NCBI GenBank assembly: GCA_027625915.1
Contig: JANTQA010000036.1
Span: 9,011,001-9,075,000 of the forward strand
DNA length: 64,000 bases
Direction of reading: 5' to 3'
Source: Anaeramoeba flamelloides
Lineage: Eukaryota > Metamonada > Anaeramoebidae
Shown here one piece after another: positions 24,401 through 34,420 of this stretch. The notes below the pieces were generated by a model, which saw only the letters and a list, made by a program, of their open reading frames with translations, did no database searches and was not told where the DNA came from. How positions within the stretch are numbered: the stretch's first letter is position 1; every line of letters begins with the position of its first letter. The position numbers were made by a program, and so were the translations under genes.

Positions 24401-25486
24401 TAGAAATTAAGTCCCCAAACCAAGTTTATTGGTATTTGTGGTCTCTATTTGAAAAAGGAAATAAAAATGAAGTGAAAAATTTTTCACATTTATTAAACAA
24501 ATATCAAGATCAAAGATCGAATAGAATTGCAATAGAAATCAATATGATTTCTCAACAATCTTTACATGATTTCAATGACCTTAGAATAACACGTTTTTAC
24601 CAAGTGACTATTGATCTTGCAATAAAAAAATTTTTGCAACTGAATGACTTTTTAAAAAAAATATCGAAAAAAAAAAACAACAATGTGTAAAAATGTGAAA
24701 AAATGATTTCAATTTTGAAAATTTCCAAAATAAAATTTTTCTTCTAATATCTATGCAAACCCTTTAAACACATGTATTATACCCATTACAACTGGGCCCT
24801 TTGACTGAAAAATAGTTTAATATAAGTATGCATATATGTGTATGTGTTAATAGATTAGCTAATTTCGAATTATCTTTATATTTATTTATTATTTCTTTCT
24901 TATTTTACTTTGAAATTTTATAATATTTTAGGTCGTAGCAACAAGTGAATATAATCAACAATTATTTGAAGATGAATCAGTAAATAGAATGCAAGAAAGT
25001 TTAACATTATTTACAAAAACAGCAAATAATGAATATTTTAAAGAAAAAAATTGTGTAATTTTTTTTAACAAAATGGATTTATTTGAAAAAAAAATTAAAA
25101 AATATGATTTTTCAAAATGCTTTCCAGATTACGAAGGTGGAAATGATCTTGATGAAGCTAAAAAATTTATCAAAAAGAAATTTATAGAAGTAGGTCAAAA
25201 TGGCCAAAGAAATATTTTTGCACATTACACATGCGCAACAGATACTAGAAATGTAATTTTTTATTCTTTTTTTTATTTTTTGTTTTTTGTTTTTTTTATT
25301 TTTTGTTTTTTGTTTTTTTTCATCAGTATCGTTATAATTAAATTATTTTTTATAATTTTTCCTTTTCTCACTATACTATAATCTTTTATTATTCTTTATT
25401 TATTAAATAATAAGATTGAAAAAGTTTTCGATGCTGTTAATGTAAGTATATTAGAAAACACACTTAAAATTGGTGGTTATATTTAA
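15500..25486 (+). CDS. Heterotrimeric G-protein alpha subunit, 6 exons
   Basis: Exons 15500-15817, 21155-21309, 21430-21558, 23977-24055, 24932-25252 and 25415-25486 join in phase to 357 residues, normal for the family. All guanine-nucleotide motifs are present: P-loop GCGESGKTT (46-54), helical-domain signature [10 protein letters not shown], switch I CRVPTTG with catalytic Arg182, switch [14 protein letters not shown] with catalytic Gln208, NKMD (273-276) and TCATDT (327-332). The C-terminus ends GGYI, with Gly at -4, so no pertussis-toxin cysteine. It starts MGPKNT; Pro after Gly disfavours myristoylation and no N-terminal Cys is available for palmitoylation, but a lysine-rich stretch (KSKKKK) could bind acidic lipid. 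It should bind GTP/GDP, pair with G-beta/gamma and be switched off by an RGS protein; a 7TM-RGS gene lies at 54797-57630. Introns are 5337, 120, 2418, 876 and 162 bp. Confidence 0.95.
16540..16935 (+). mobile_element. LINE 3' fragment, subfamily A, interrupted
   Basis: It aligns to 14030-14310: ATTGAAGATTTGGATCATTT and TGGAATTGCCCAGCCTAT encode the same HFLWNCPAY knuckle, and the tail ACCCTTAAATTACAATAAAA is the same 3' end with poly-A. Between them, at 16765-16893, an unrelated hairpin element has inserted. Confidence 0.75.
16765..16893. mobile_element. Hairpin element (GTAGAGTGCC / CCTAACGG family)
   Basis: It begins with a GC-richer tandem motif (GTGCCGTAGAGTG, repeated) and continues into a palindrome with TGAAATAAACAGAAAATT and its complement, ending CCTAACGG. 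Related copies lie at 23298-23385, 26770-27015, 46140-46215, 53335-53640 and 60905-61125. It splits a LINE tail, so it was mobile after that LINE landed. No coding capacity. Confidence 0.65.
16940..17110 (+). repeat. Partial copy of the 19370-20025 repeat
   Basis: Shared landmarks with 19610-19740 are TTTTAAAAGACATTACA, CTAAATGTTAATTGGTATTT and TTTTCGAAGATC, followed by an AG-rich low-complexity run. Confidence 0.5.
19370..20025 (+). repeat. Dispersed ~650-bp repeat with an internal AAAGAAAG tract
   Basis: An inverted partner lies at 47590-48245. Both contain, in the same order, an AATGATTTAAAAGCG-like block, TTTGTCTTTTCGAAGATCT, a purine-rich microsatellite (19716-19800 here), AACCCTCAAAACAA and TTTTTGAAAAATAGTTT. 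Overlapping open frames here are products of the microsatellite. The class is unknown. Confidence 0.65.
20150..20435 (+). repeat. Dispersed repeat, copy 1 (foldback-like)
   Basis: It is a close direct copy of 22062-22350: AAGTGAGGATCAAAAGTTTT, ACTGTTTGACTCACTA, AAAGACTATTAATTGTCAAA and AAAAGATTACTATTT occur in the same order in both. The first half is internally inverted (AAAAAAGTGAGGATCAAAAG against CTTTTCCTACTCACTTTTTT). The copies lie in introns 1 and 3 of G-alpha. Confidence 0.75.
20600..20956. mobile_element. TIR element, ~357 bp
   Basis: The ends are the inverted pair TCAAGTGTAAATATGAGTG and CACTCATATTTACACTTGA, a perfect 19-bp match. The flanks GATTA on each side may be a target duplication, although the left copy is one base away. 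No frame inside. Confidence 0.65.
22062..22350 (+). repeat. Dispersed repeat, copy 2
   Basis: Direct copy of 20150-20435 with high apparent identity over about 285 bp, including AACTGT/TACTGTTTGACTCACTA and AAGACTATTAATTGTCAAA. Both copies sit in the same host gene 1.6 kb apart. Confidence 0.75.
23298..23385. mobile_element. Hairpin element, CCGTTAGG family
   Basis: A palindrome: CCGTTAGGTTTTTTTTAATT with TTTGAAATAAACT on the left and its complement AGTTTATTTCAAAAATTAAA on the right, around a short TAATAAATTTTC centre. Same family as 16765-16893. Confidence 0.6.
24125..24807. mobile_element. TIR element, 683 bp, inside G-alpha intron 4
   Basis: The left end CAGTCAAAGGGGCCCAACG and the right end, complement of CAGTCAAAGGGCCCAGTTG, form ~18-bp inverted repeats starting with CAGT, as in Tc1/mariner elements, though flanking TA is not preserved. 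The interior 24336-24505 is a separate hairpin with CACTTCATTTTCC arms (family at 32940-33120). An 84-codon frame (24436-24690) has no recognisable family and is not called. The element makes up most of the 876-bp intron. Confidence 0.65.
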
Positions 25487-25839
25487 TTTATATTATTTTT
25501 ATTTAATTCCTTATTTTGATAAATGAAATCAATACATTTTAGAAATGTGGATTCTCTTTGTGAATCTGATTTAAATGATTTTTATTTTTTATTTTCTATT
25601 TTTTTATTTTAGATTAGATACTAGGGGAATGATTTGTATTCCTTTTAATATATTTTTATGGTGTTTCAATATATATTTTATATATTTCTATTTTATTGTT
25701 AAAATAAAGTTCAATAAAACCGTGATTGAAACATCGACTAATAAATATTTTTCTTCAATTGATTTTTTTTTCTATTAATTTGTAGTTTTAGAATTTTTTT
25801 TTCTTGGGTGATTGAAGGAGTGTAAATTAAAAACTCCAA

Positions 25840-26320
25840 TTCAAAATTTTTAACACACCAAAATTCAATTTTTGAAAAAAAAATCTTATTTGATAAATTC
25901 TAGAAGAAATACCAAATTAGAGCAATTTACTCTATTGTGAAATGTTAACAATTGTTTATAAATTACAATACTCGCAAAAAAAATAAATAAATATTAATAC
26001 AAATAAATTATCGGTGTGTTAAAATTTTTGGAGGGAGTACAACAAAAAAATATATTGGTAAATTTGTTGAAATTCTATTAAAAAATTATTGATCGATCAA
26101 ATGGTTAGATACCATCCAGTAATTTTATTTGAGATCTTTAAAACAGAAGAACTCAACTTTAAAAATATATTAACCATTGAAAAAAATTTTTGATCAACAA
26201 AAAAAGTTACATAATTTAAAAATAAAAAAAAAAAAAAACAACTAAAAGATGAAAAAGTGATTTTCATATTTTCCAAAAAATAAAAATTATTTCCAATTTC
26301 AATGAAATTGTATTATTGTG
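25840..26320 (+). repeat. Dispersed ~480-bp repeat, copy 1
   Basis: Direct copy of 48370-48860. Shared blocks in order are AAAATTCAATTTTTGA, AATTTTTGGAGGGAGTA-like, TATTGGTAAATT, TTGATCGATCAAATGGTTAG-like, AATTTTATTTGAG and GAAATTGTATTATTG-like. No open frame; class unknown. Confidence 0.65.
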
Positions 26321-26399
26321 TTTGTTTGGAACGTTTTAGCTGTGTGAAAAATTTTGAATTTTAGTTTATTCTACATGTTCTTATACCTAAATTTATAAA

Positions 26400-26765
26400 A
26401 GGGGATTTTAGCGAAAACCCAAAATTTTCACGATTATTAATTAATGGAAATAATTTCAATTGGTCTTGTTTAAAATTATTTCCGAAGATTTATTTCTCTG
26501 AATTGATTTTTAAAATATTAATTTTATATTTTCATAACCAGGACTTACCAATAAAAAGCTATCAATATTCACTATTATCTCTTTATGAACATATCTTAGC
26601 CATAAAGTACAAAATTTATTTGAGTTTTTATTTAATACATAGTAATATCTTTTTAAGCAGTTAGTACATGTTCTGAATTTTAGAATTGTTGAGCTTGATC
26701 TATATCTTAAATATATTTGAGTTTTAAATAAATTATTTTTGATTATTTGATTATTGAAAAATAAA
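26400..26765 (-). mobile_element. LINE 3' fragment, subfamily B
   Basis: Minus-strand translation retains pieces of the LINE C-terminus (RSSSTILKFRTCTNCLKRYY, matching TSILKLRNYTNYLNRYSYF of the 13021 LINE; then DSFLL near the knuckle). Stops and lost cysteines show it is dead. The GTAGAGTG hairpin repeat abuts its 5' side. Confidence 0.7.
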
Positions 26766-26769
26766 ATAA

Positions 26770-27015
26770 CAGTGTGCAATGGAGTGTTGTAGAGTGCATA
26801 GGTTTTCGTTTTTTAATTTGAGAAATAATTAGAAAACTTCTGAAATTTTTTTATTATTTGAATATACTCTTGTGGGGTGTTGTCAAGGGGTCATGGAGTA
26901 TCGTGGTGTGCCTATATTTTTTTTAATTTTAAAATAAAAACCAAAATTTTACAAAATTTACTTTTTATTTCAAAAAATAAAAAAAACATTGCAACATGTA
27001 CGTAGAGTACCGTAG
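26770..27015. repeat. GTAGAGTG hairpin-family sequence, diverged
   Basis: It contains GAGTGTTGTAGAGTGCATAG, GGGGTGTTGTCAAGGGGTC and GTACCGTAGAGTG with weak palindromic AT-rich arms between. Related to 16765-16893 and, as at 46140 and 53335, directly upstream of a subfamily-B LINE fragment. Confidence 0.5.
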
Positions 27016-29019
27016 AGTGAACTCACTTCTTCAGAATTCAAAAAAAAAAAAAAAAGAGAGAAAAATTAAAGATTTTACCCCATTCTTTCAAATCCTGGTA
27101 AGTTAATAATAATTTTTTTTATTTTAAAAATTAAAAAAAAAAAACTATAGAAACTTTATTCAGGTGATTCCTATTTTTGATTTGACAATCTATTGATTTT
27201 CCAAATAAACAGAAAACTCAAGAAAACCCAACAACACTGTCAATTTTTGGAAAACAAAAACTCATTAGATGTGTACTTATATATTTTAATTTTTAGTTCA
27301 ATTGAACCATTGATTTCTATTTAAATCTATTTTGAGTTGGTTAATTGAATTTCATTATTTTTTCTAAATAAGGGAGAGATTAATTTTTTATCCTTTTTTT
27401 TATTAATTTGAATTTTTTTTTATTCACTGAAATGAACAGATTTTTAATTTGGAATTATTTTTTGTCAATAAGAATTGGTATGTTTCTGTTTCTTTTGCAT
27501 ATCCAAATAATGCAGTGATAAATCCTATAAATTAAATAATGTAAAGTTTTCGATTTTGATTTTTATTTTCAATTTTTCCTGACTGAATTTTCTTTATATT
27601 GCGAAGGAGAGTTACAAAAAAAAAAAGATCAAGTGTTTACTTGTTAATACTGTGACATTGAAACTCAAAAATATGGTTAGCTTGAAAATAAAAAAATAAA
27701 AATCAAAGACAAAAATGAGCAAAGTTATGTTTTTATAAATCAAACCAAAAAGAAAAACGAAATTACATCAATTATACAACTAATCCCCAAGTGAACTTTC
27801 ATGATCAATTATTGAATTAAAATCAATCAAAAATAACAAGCCGTTATGATTTTGGGTGCTCTGAATTAAACCAAGATCATTTGTAAATGTAAAGTTAAGC
27901 AAACAATAAGATGGTTTCCAAGATAAAGTTGATCATTACATTATTTTTTCTTGTGTTTTTTGTTTTTTTGGTTTATTATTGAAAGAATCTTTTCACAAAC
28001 AAGAGTTATTGTGAATCACAAGGTTGGGTGAACAGATTAACTTTAAAAAAATTGATCTGTTGATTATCACGATTATTCACTTTTTAATAATCAAATATTA
28101 GTTTTGGAGTCAAATCATTCGTAGAGTAGCTGTACTCTTTTTAAAATCTATCAAATGTTCAACTTCCTTATTATTGATTGTTTTCAAATCTTCAACAATA
28201 GTATTAAGTGTAAAGGGAAAACAATAATAAACTTTTTCTGCTTGTCTTTTTTGTTTTTTTTTCAGCTAAATTAATCATAAAATAAAAAAAATATCATCTC
28301 GGTAAATAGAAGGATGTACTTTTCATTAAAAGTTGGTTTAAATGTAAACAAATAATCAATTAATATTGAAACAAAACGTGTATTCTTTTGTTGTTAGACT
28401 TTTTTTATATTTAGTAAATTGGATTTATTGAACTAATGTTTTTTTGAATTGAAAAAAATCGTCATCAAGTTCAAGATTTTGATTTCTTTAGTTCAGTTTC
28501 ATTAAACAACCAAAACGAAAGCTTCCAAGTTGAAAGCAATCCAAACTTTGTTCTTGAAAATGCTTTTTTTCTCAAATGTTCATATTTATAACTACAAAAA
28601 AAGAAAGAAAAAAAATGATTTTATTAAGAGATCTTTTTGTCCAAAGCAACTACATTGTGTATTATAGTATGGGATACATTATTCGTTGCTGTTTAGAAGA
28701 TATTAAGGTTAATTAGCAAACTGTCTTCTTTTTGTGAAAACAGGAATTACAATAATTTAAGAAGATGGTGATGAAAAAAATGTATTGGACAAATTAAAAC
28801 ATAGAATTTAATTCTACATAATAAGAAATAACAAAAAGATAATAAATATTTTGTAAGTCCTAAAGGGAAACACAGTATTCTTTTAAATGTAAAATAATAC
28901 ACACACTACTTAATCTGTATTTTTCAAGGAATAAAACCATTTGTAAATTATCATTTTTTTTAACTTTTTCAAAATTTGTTGTTTTTATTTCAAAATTTCT
29001 TTTTATTATCAACCATCCG

Positions 29020-29673
29020 ATGGAAATAGAACCAATTGATCGAACTTCGCTTTTAGATCTTTTAGCTTATTGTGATCGAGAATATGAAGAAGAAGGAATG
29101 GAGGAGTTGGTAGACAAATTAATTGAAGAAGAAAAAAAAAAGCAACCATTTGAGATGGGAAAATATCTTGAGCAAATCCCTGACTACCAAACAACACTTA
29201 AAGGCACTAACGGCCTATTAAATAAAGAGTTTGAAAGGATCTCTTCTGGAAAGCCACTAAATTCATTTAATGCAAGTAATTATATTGTTTCAAAGCCAAA
29301 AGACAAATCATTAAAGGATCCAAAGCAATGGAAAAAGTCGATAAAAAGGCTCGAGTTGTCAACTGCTTTACAATTACAAAGAAATGAAAATTTAACTTTG
29401 ATGTCCAAATTTAGTTCAAATTCTTGGTTGGATTATAACCGTGGGTTAGGTGCGTATTCAAACAACATCAGAAAAAGAACCCAGCAAATTGAAGAACAAA
29501 CCTTAGATCTCAACAGAGCAAGGAAATTTGAGCAGGAGCAAATTACAAACAAATTAAAAAGGTTCAAATCTCGTTGGTATGAAACAGTAGATCGTAATTT
29601 AAAAACAGAAAGAGCCTGTAAAAATTTAGAGAAAGAAATAGAAGAATTAGAAAAAAAGAATTTAAAGAAATAA
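29020..29673 (+). CDS. Pre-mRNA splicing factor BCAS2/SPF27
   Basis: A single-exon frame of 217 residues from ATG to TAA, matching the length and pattern of BCAS2/SPF27 (Cwf7 in fission yeast), a core subunit of the Prp19/NineTeen complex that activates the spliceosome. Recognisable blocks are LLAYCDREYEEEGMEELVDK (14-33), NKEFERISSGKPL (68-80), QWKKSIKRLEL, RNENLTLMSKFSSNSWLDYN (121-140, like the human NLELMSQHGCNAWKVYN segment), and a C-terminal coiled coil (~155-217) with LKRFKSRWYETVDRN. The family is largely helical and nuclear. The gene is GC-richer than its flanks. It is one of two intronless genes here, and no operon context is seen. Confidence 0.9.
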   Translation: MEIEPIDRTSLLDLLAYCDREYEEEGMEELVDKLIEEEKKKQPFEMGKYLEQIPDYQTTLKGTNGLLNKEFERISSGKPLNSFNASNYIVSKPKDKSLKDPKQWKKSIKRLELSTALQLQRNENLTLMSKFSSNSWLDYNRGLGAYSNNIRKRTQQIEEQTLDLNRARKFEQEQITNKLKRFKSRWYETVDRNLKTERACKNLEKEIEELEKKNLKK

Positions 29674-30336
29674 ATGATTTGAAAATATTTTTACACACTT
29701 TATTTTATCTGTGTTTATTGTTCGATCCTTGTTTGTTATGATTGGAAAATTCTCTTTTTTGACAAGATTTTAGGTTTGACTGGAAATTAATTTATTCCAA
29801 TTCAAATAGTTTCTCGGCTTGTTGGACAGGAAAGAATCCCAAAAAATTTCTTGACAAACAACAATTCAATTATTTGAACACACCAGAGTAACCAAAAATC
29901 TATTTTTTGAAAAAAAAACTTTAAAATTATATTTTATTTAGGAGACCAAATATTCTTATTTGTAAAAAAGGTGTCTTCACAATTCAATTTAAAATAACCG
30001 AAAAAAAATCAAGTTTGGGTGAGTGGTCAAAAATTATGAGATGGTTACAGTCTCGATCGAAAATATTTTTGAAATTACTGTGCACTTTTTTATTTTTTTT
30101 GAAAAATTGGCGTTGTAAAATTCTCAAATCAAAGAATAAGTTAATATATTAAATTAGAAGATTTTTCCAGAGAGTTTATCTTTTTTAAATAACCATTTTT
30201 TTACTTTTACTATTTATAAATCAAAAAAACATTTGAAGACCAAATTAGTACCTTTTGTGAAAATAAAATTCCCATTATTTAGAATTTGTTTTAGTAAATG
30301 GGTTAAAATAAGATATTGTATATAAAAATATAGATA

Positions 30337-30751
30337 ACTGTTGTGGAAAAAAAGTGAAACACAGTTTTAATTGGGGACATGACTGAAAATTCAAAGTAAA
30401 ATCAATGAAAAAAATAATAAATAAATAAATAAAGACAAAATGAAGTATACGTAACAATAAAAGTTTTTTAAATACTATCTTTTGGTCTGGGTTTTTCTTT
30501 GATTGGTAAATTATTAAAAATTTGTTCAAAAAATTGACTATTTTTGAGATCTCCAAACTACACCAACAATTTTGTTAAATCAAGTAGATTTAAATTGTAT
30601 TTTTTGGGTTGATTGAAAATAATATAATGGGTTATTATTTGAAGTTAATTGGTTTCTTCTTTTTATTGATTTTACTTTTGATTTTCAATAATGTTCCCAA
30701 TTAAAAACCGTGTTTCACTTTTTTTCCAGTTTCACTTTTTTTCCACAACTG
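30337..30751. mobile_element. TA-flanked Tc1/mariner-like MITE, ~415 bp
   Basis: The right end (complement CAGTTGTGGAAAAAAAGTG) and the left end (CTGTTGTGGAAAAAAAGTG) are long inverted repeats of ~75 bp, each flanked by TA. The CAGT start and TA target are typical of Tc1/mariner. The right arm carries an extra copy of the TTTCACTTTTTTTCC block. No transposase frame. Confidence 0.72.
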
Positions 30752-32597
30752 TAATTTCAACTTTGAATTCAATAATTTTTTAAAAAATTTTTTCTAAGAA
30801 AATTTAATTGGAAACTTGATTTATTTTTATTTTTTCATTTATTTTTTTTAATTTTTTTAAAGGAACTTATTTGATTCAGTTTTCAATTTTTAGTGTTTTT
30901 GGGCTGTAGTGACATTATATTTAAAAATTGTAATAATTATTAAAACCAAGTAAAAAATTTTGTTTAATGAAACGCTTATTATAAAGGGTATATTTTTTAT
31001 TATAATAAATATTAAAATTTTCCAATAAAAAATTAGAAGGATATTTATTGGAATACAGTTTTTTTTTTTGTAAATAAAAGAAATATTTTTCTTATTTTCC
31101 TTTTTTTATTATTTAATATGTTTTTAGATTAATTTTTTTCTTTATTGGGCATAACCGTGGGAAATACTCTAGATGTAGAAAAAATATTCAAAAAAATTTG
31201 TTCATTTGATTTAAAGTTAATTACCAAATGTTACAAAAACACTAAAACTGTTGATAAAAGCATTCCATGTTACTATTTTTTTTATTTCTAATTCAAATAT
31301 TATTTCGGCATTAGTGAATAAAAGTGATAATTTAATGTATTATGTACTTTATTTAGTACTTAAAAATAAATTTAAACCCAGATTCCATGAAAAAATGATG
31401 AAATTAGTATAAAATATCCACTAAAGAATTTAAAATATAATATCAAATATTTTGAAGTTATTTGAAATAATATATATATATATATATCACAACAAAAAAT
31501 AATTTAGAATTAAAATCATTTTCAAATATCATCTCTAGATTCATATTAGCCTGGAAATATTCTTATGTATCATCATAAATTACTTTTATGTTTAATAACA
31601 TTCAAAATCCATTGGTGCCGTATTTTAGAAAGAATCCAGAAATCAAAATCGTCAATTTTCATTGATATTTTTCAATTTTTTATGCCCCAATATGAAATCA
31701 TCAATACCATCATTTTTTTCACAAGTTAATAGTAATATTTTGAAATATCTCACTTTCGGATCTGTGGGTATATTTCTTCAATATATTTGGGAATTTTTTG
31801 ATTTGAATCCTTTTGGTGATGATTGTGGTTTAGATATATCTTATTTTGGTTAAATTTTTCAGAAATTTGAATATTTTTGAATAACTATTTTAATTTTTAG
31901 TTTTCTTCTTCTTATACTGATTCTACTTTTTTTTTATTTATTTACTGAATATTTTATCTTTTTTGTTGAAAAAAAAAATATTCTATTTTATTTAATATTG
32001 ATTATTTGTACATATTTGATATCTTTCTCGTTTTGGATTCTCAAATTTTTTTTACTAAATGATAACTAAAAATTTTTTGAAATCTATATTGAAAGACTAC
32101 GTTTCTGTCCTAGGAAGTGTTGGGAAATAGTGTTATTTATCCTTCTCGGAAAGAATGGTTATTCTGAAGAAATTGGACAAAAAAACAATCATTTGAAGTT
32201 AAAATCAATTAAAAACTTGTACAAATAAATAATAAATAGATTTTTGAATAAAAATTGATAAAAAATGACTTTATAGGATTTTCAAGTAACATTCAAAATT
32301 TTTATACGTTTCAAACTTGTAAAAGCAATTGTAAAAAATATTTGGTACTGTCTTGAAATTTTTTTATGTTTATAGATTAGAATGAAATTTATAAACGTGT
32401 TAAATCATTTTTTTTTAGGATCTTAGAAACGTAAATTTCTGAAAATTGTTTGCAATATGACAATTTCATATTATTTTGTGAAGAAATTCTCGTTTTGGAA
32501 ATTATATTGTGATTATAAAACTCTTTCAAGAGTGTTTTTATCATCAAAATCCAAGCCTAACTTTAAAAGAAGAAATTATATTTTTTTTTCGAGTTTC

Positions 32598-32680
32598 ATA
32601 ATATTAGTGGTATTTGATTAATAAATCGGAAAAAATTTTCACTTTCTTTTCCTCTCTTTCTTTCCATGATATTTTTTTCG
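32598..32680. mobile_element. Half of a 32940-type hairpin element
   Basis: It contains AGTGGTATTTGATTAATAAA then TTTTCACTTTCTTTTCC, one arm of the palindrome described at 32940-33120, without its partner. Confidence 0.45.
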
Positions 32681-32824
32681 AAGAAAAAGGGATAAATTTA
32701 GTGATGTTGTGATTTTTTGCACGGTATTTTGTAAGGTATTTTGTTCTGCATTTGTGTGAAATCAAAATCCTAATTGAAAATTGGCATAAAAAGTTTCCGA
32801 ATTATTTATAAATAATAAAGAAAT

Positions 32825-32912
32825 CATAAGGTTTACAAACCCTGAAATCTGAAAAAAGAATATCTTGTGTTGGGTGTAGTGACTTTTTAATTCCAGGGAT
32901 TGTTAACCTTAG
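32825..32912. mobile_element. Small TIR element related to the ATG4-intron foldback
   Basis: It starts AAGGTTTACAAACCCTGAAA and ends CCAGGGATTGTTAACCTT, and carries AATATCTTGTGTTGGGTGT. These match the ends of the 41196-41752 foldback (AAGGTTTACAATCCCTGAAA; ATTATCTTGTATTGGGTGT). A short, diverged relative. Confidence 0.6.
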
Positions 32913-32939
32913 TATTTCAATTGAAAATTCAAAGATAAG

Positions 32940-33120
32940 TATTACCGGCATTTGAATTATAAATGAGAAAATATTTTCACTTTATTTCTCAGAGTTTTCT
33001 TTTATTAATTGAGTTCTCAAAGAAGTAGGTTGTAATTTAAGAACTCTATTTGAAAAAGAAAATCATTGAAAAGGAAGTGGAAATTTTTCCCACTTATAAT
33101 TTAAATACCAGTATAATTTT
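32940..33120. mobile_element. Palindromic MITE (CACTTCATTTTCC family)
   Basis: About 180 bp that folds on itself: ATTACCGGCATTTGAATTAT with TTTTCACTTTATTTCTC on the left, and GAAAAGGAAGTGGAAATTTT with ATAATTTAAATACCAGTAT on the right. Related complete or partial copies lie at 24336-24505, 39640-39765, 2998-3105, 5395-5475 and 32598-32680. No coding capacity. Confidence 0.65.
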
Positions 33121-33649
33121 TTTTGAATAAGATTATTTTTTTAATACATAGTTTTTTTAAAACTGAATGATTTTCTTTTTAAATGTTGAGAGAAAAATGT
33201 TGGGCAGAGAAAAATAGTTCGAAAACAATTTTATTTTTGAACATTAGTGGAATTGATTTTTAATTTCTTTCGCTTGTGAAATAACTAAAGAAATTAACAA
33301 TTATCTAATTATTAGAATAACAATTATTGTAATTCTACTTTTTCAAAACCTTATCTCTTTTAATCTAAAGCAAGTTTAAAAATTACCTTTTTCAGAATTA
33401 ATAGTAAACTTTACAAAAACTTGGATTTTTGTTAAAATAGCATGATCTACTTTAGTTATAAACCATTCAAATTAGTATTTTGCACAAACCACAGATTAAT
33501 GAACTTTTAACACCTTTAAACCTGTATTTATATAAAACTCAACTAGTTATAAATAGGATTTGATTTTAAATTTTACTAATGTTCCAATTTAAAATGATGT
33601 CCAATAATTTTTCTGTGTCAGACATTTTTCTCTCAAAAGTAAAGTATAT

Positions 33650-34420
33650 TTTTTCTTAACATATTATTAATTGTCAAATAAAAAGATTAAAATTTCACTC
33701 AGCTTTCCAAAATAATCACACACTCCAAGAATTAGAAATTGTAACAAATCTCAGAATTCTAAAAGGTAAATTACTAAATAAAGGACTATTCGAATTTTAT
33801 GCTCTGCGAGGGTTGGAATACCATATAGTAAATTGGAAAAATGATTAAAAAGTTATAGGTTTTGCTGAAAGTCAAATTATTGCAATTTTTGGGATATTAA
33901 ATGGTTTTCTTGAAAATTAAAAAAATATTTTGAGATCCAAAATTTTTCAAAATTGACCAAAAAAAACATTACAAATTTTTTACCAATTACTCGTGTGACT
34001 TTCTACTTCGTATATTTGTATTTCAAGAGTTTAGTGGAGTGGTATTAATACACTTTAATATAAAATGGAAAGTCACAGCAGCAATAGGTAAAAAATTAGA
34101 AATTAAAATTTGCAATGTTTTTTGAGGGAATTCAGTTAAATTTTGGATCTCAAAATATTTTTTTAATTTTCAAGAAAACCATTTAATATCCCAAAAATTG
34201 CAATATTTTGACTTTCAGCAAAACCTATAACTTTTTAATCATTTTTCCAATTTACTATATGGTATTCCAACCCTCGCAGAGCATAAAATTCGAATAGTCC
34301 TTAAACTGATTTAGAAAACATAAAATTGAAATTTTGCATGATTTGAAAACCTTTTTTTCAGGGAAAGCTGAATGAACAATTTTGTTCCACTTATTTTGCA
34401 ACAAATTGAATAATAGGATT
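33650..34420. mobile_element. TIR element split by a nested foldback
   Basis: The left part (TTAATTGTCAAATAAAAAGA then TTCACTCAGCTTTCC) and the right part (GGAAAGCTGAATGAACAATT then CCACTTATTTTGCAACAAAT) are inverted ends of the same family seen whole at 56405-56642 and in part near 8200-8275 and 40518-40565. The interior is interrupted by the foldback at 33780-34302. Confidence 0.6.
33780..34302. mobile_element. Foldback element, ~235-bp near-perfect arms
   Basis: It starts AAGGACTATTCGAATTTTAT and ends with its exact complement. The arms, containing GCTCTGCGAGGGTTGGAATA and its complement, remain nearly identical over most of their length and surround a ~55-bp spacer. High arm identity suggests a recent or conversion-maintained element. 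No frame; target duplication uncertain (TAAA or TTAA). Confidence 0.85.

Larger units (their letters stand above)
25487..29019. other. Intergenic region between G-alpha and BCAS2
   Basis: No gene is recognised. It contains a dispersed repeat (25840-26320), a LINE tail (26400-26765) and hairpin-family sequence (26770-27015 and possibly 27060-27240). From 27250 to 29019 the sequence is plain AT-rich DNA in which nothing else is seen. Confidence 0.55.

Noticed and set aside
24436-24690. 84-codon frame inside G-alpha intron 4
   Set aside because: It begins at TTG, spans a hairpin element, and matches no family; it is not a missed G-alpha exon because the flanking exons already join in phase.
25442-25486. 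GTAAGT donor near the 3' end of G-alpha
   Set aside because: Reading through gives [14 protein letters not shown] then TAA, which matches a normal G-alpha C-terminus, so no intron is placed here.
30275-30556. 93-codon minus-strand frame
   Set aside because: It lies across the left arm and interior of a TIR element and has no transposase motif.
31662-31853. 63-codon plus-strand frame
   Set aside because: It has no recognisable domain and no clear splice partners, and base composition matches the flanks.
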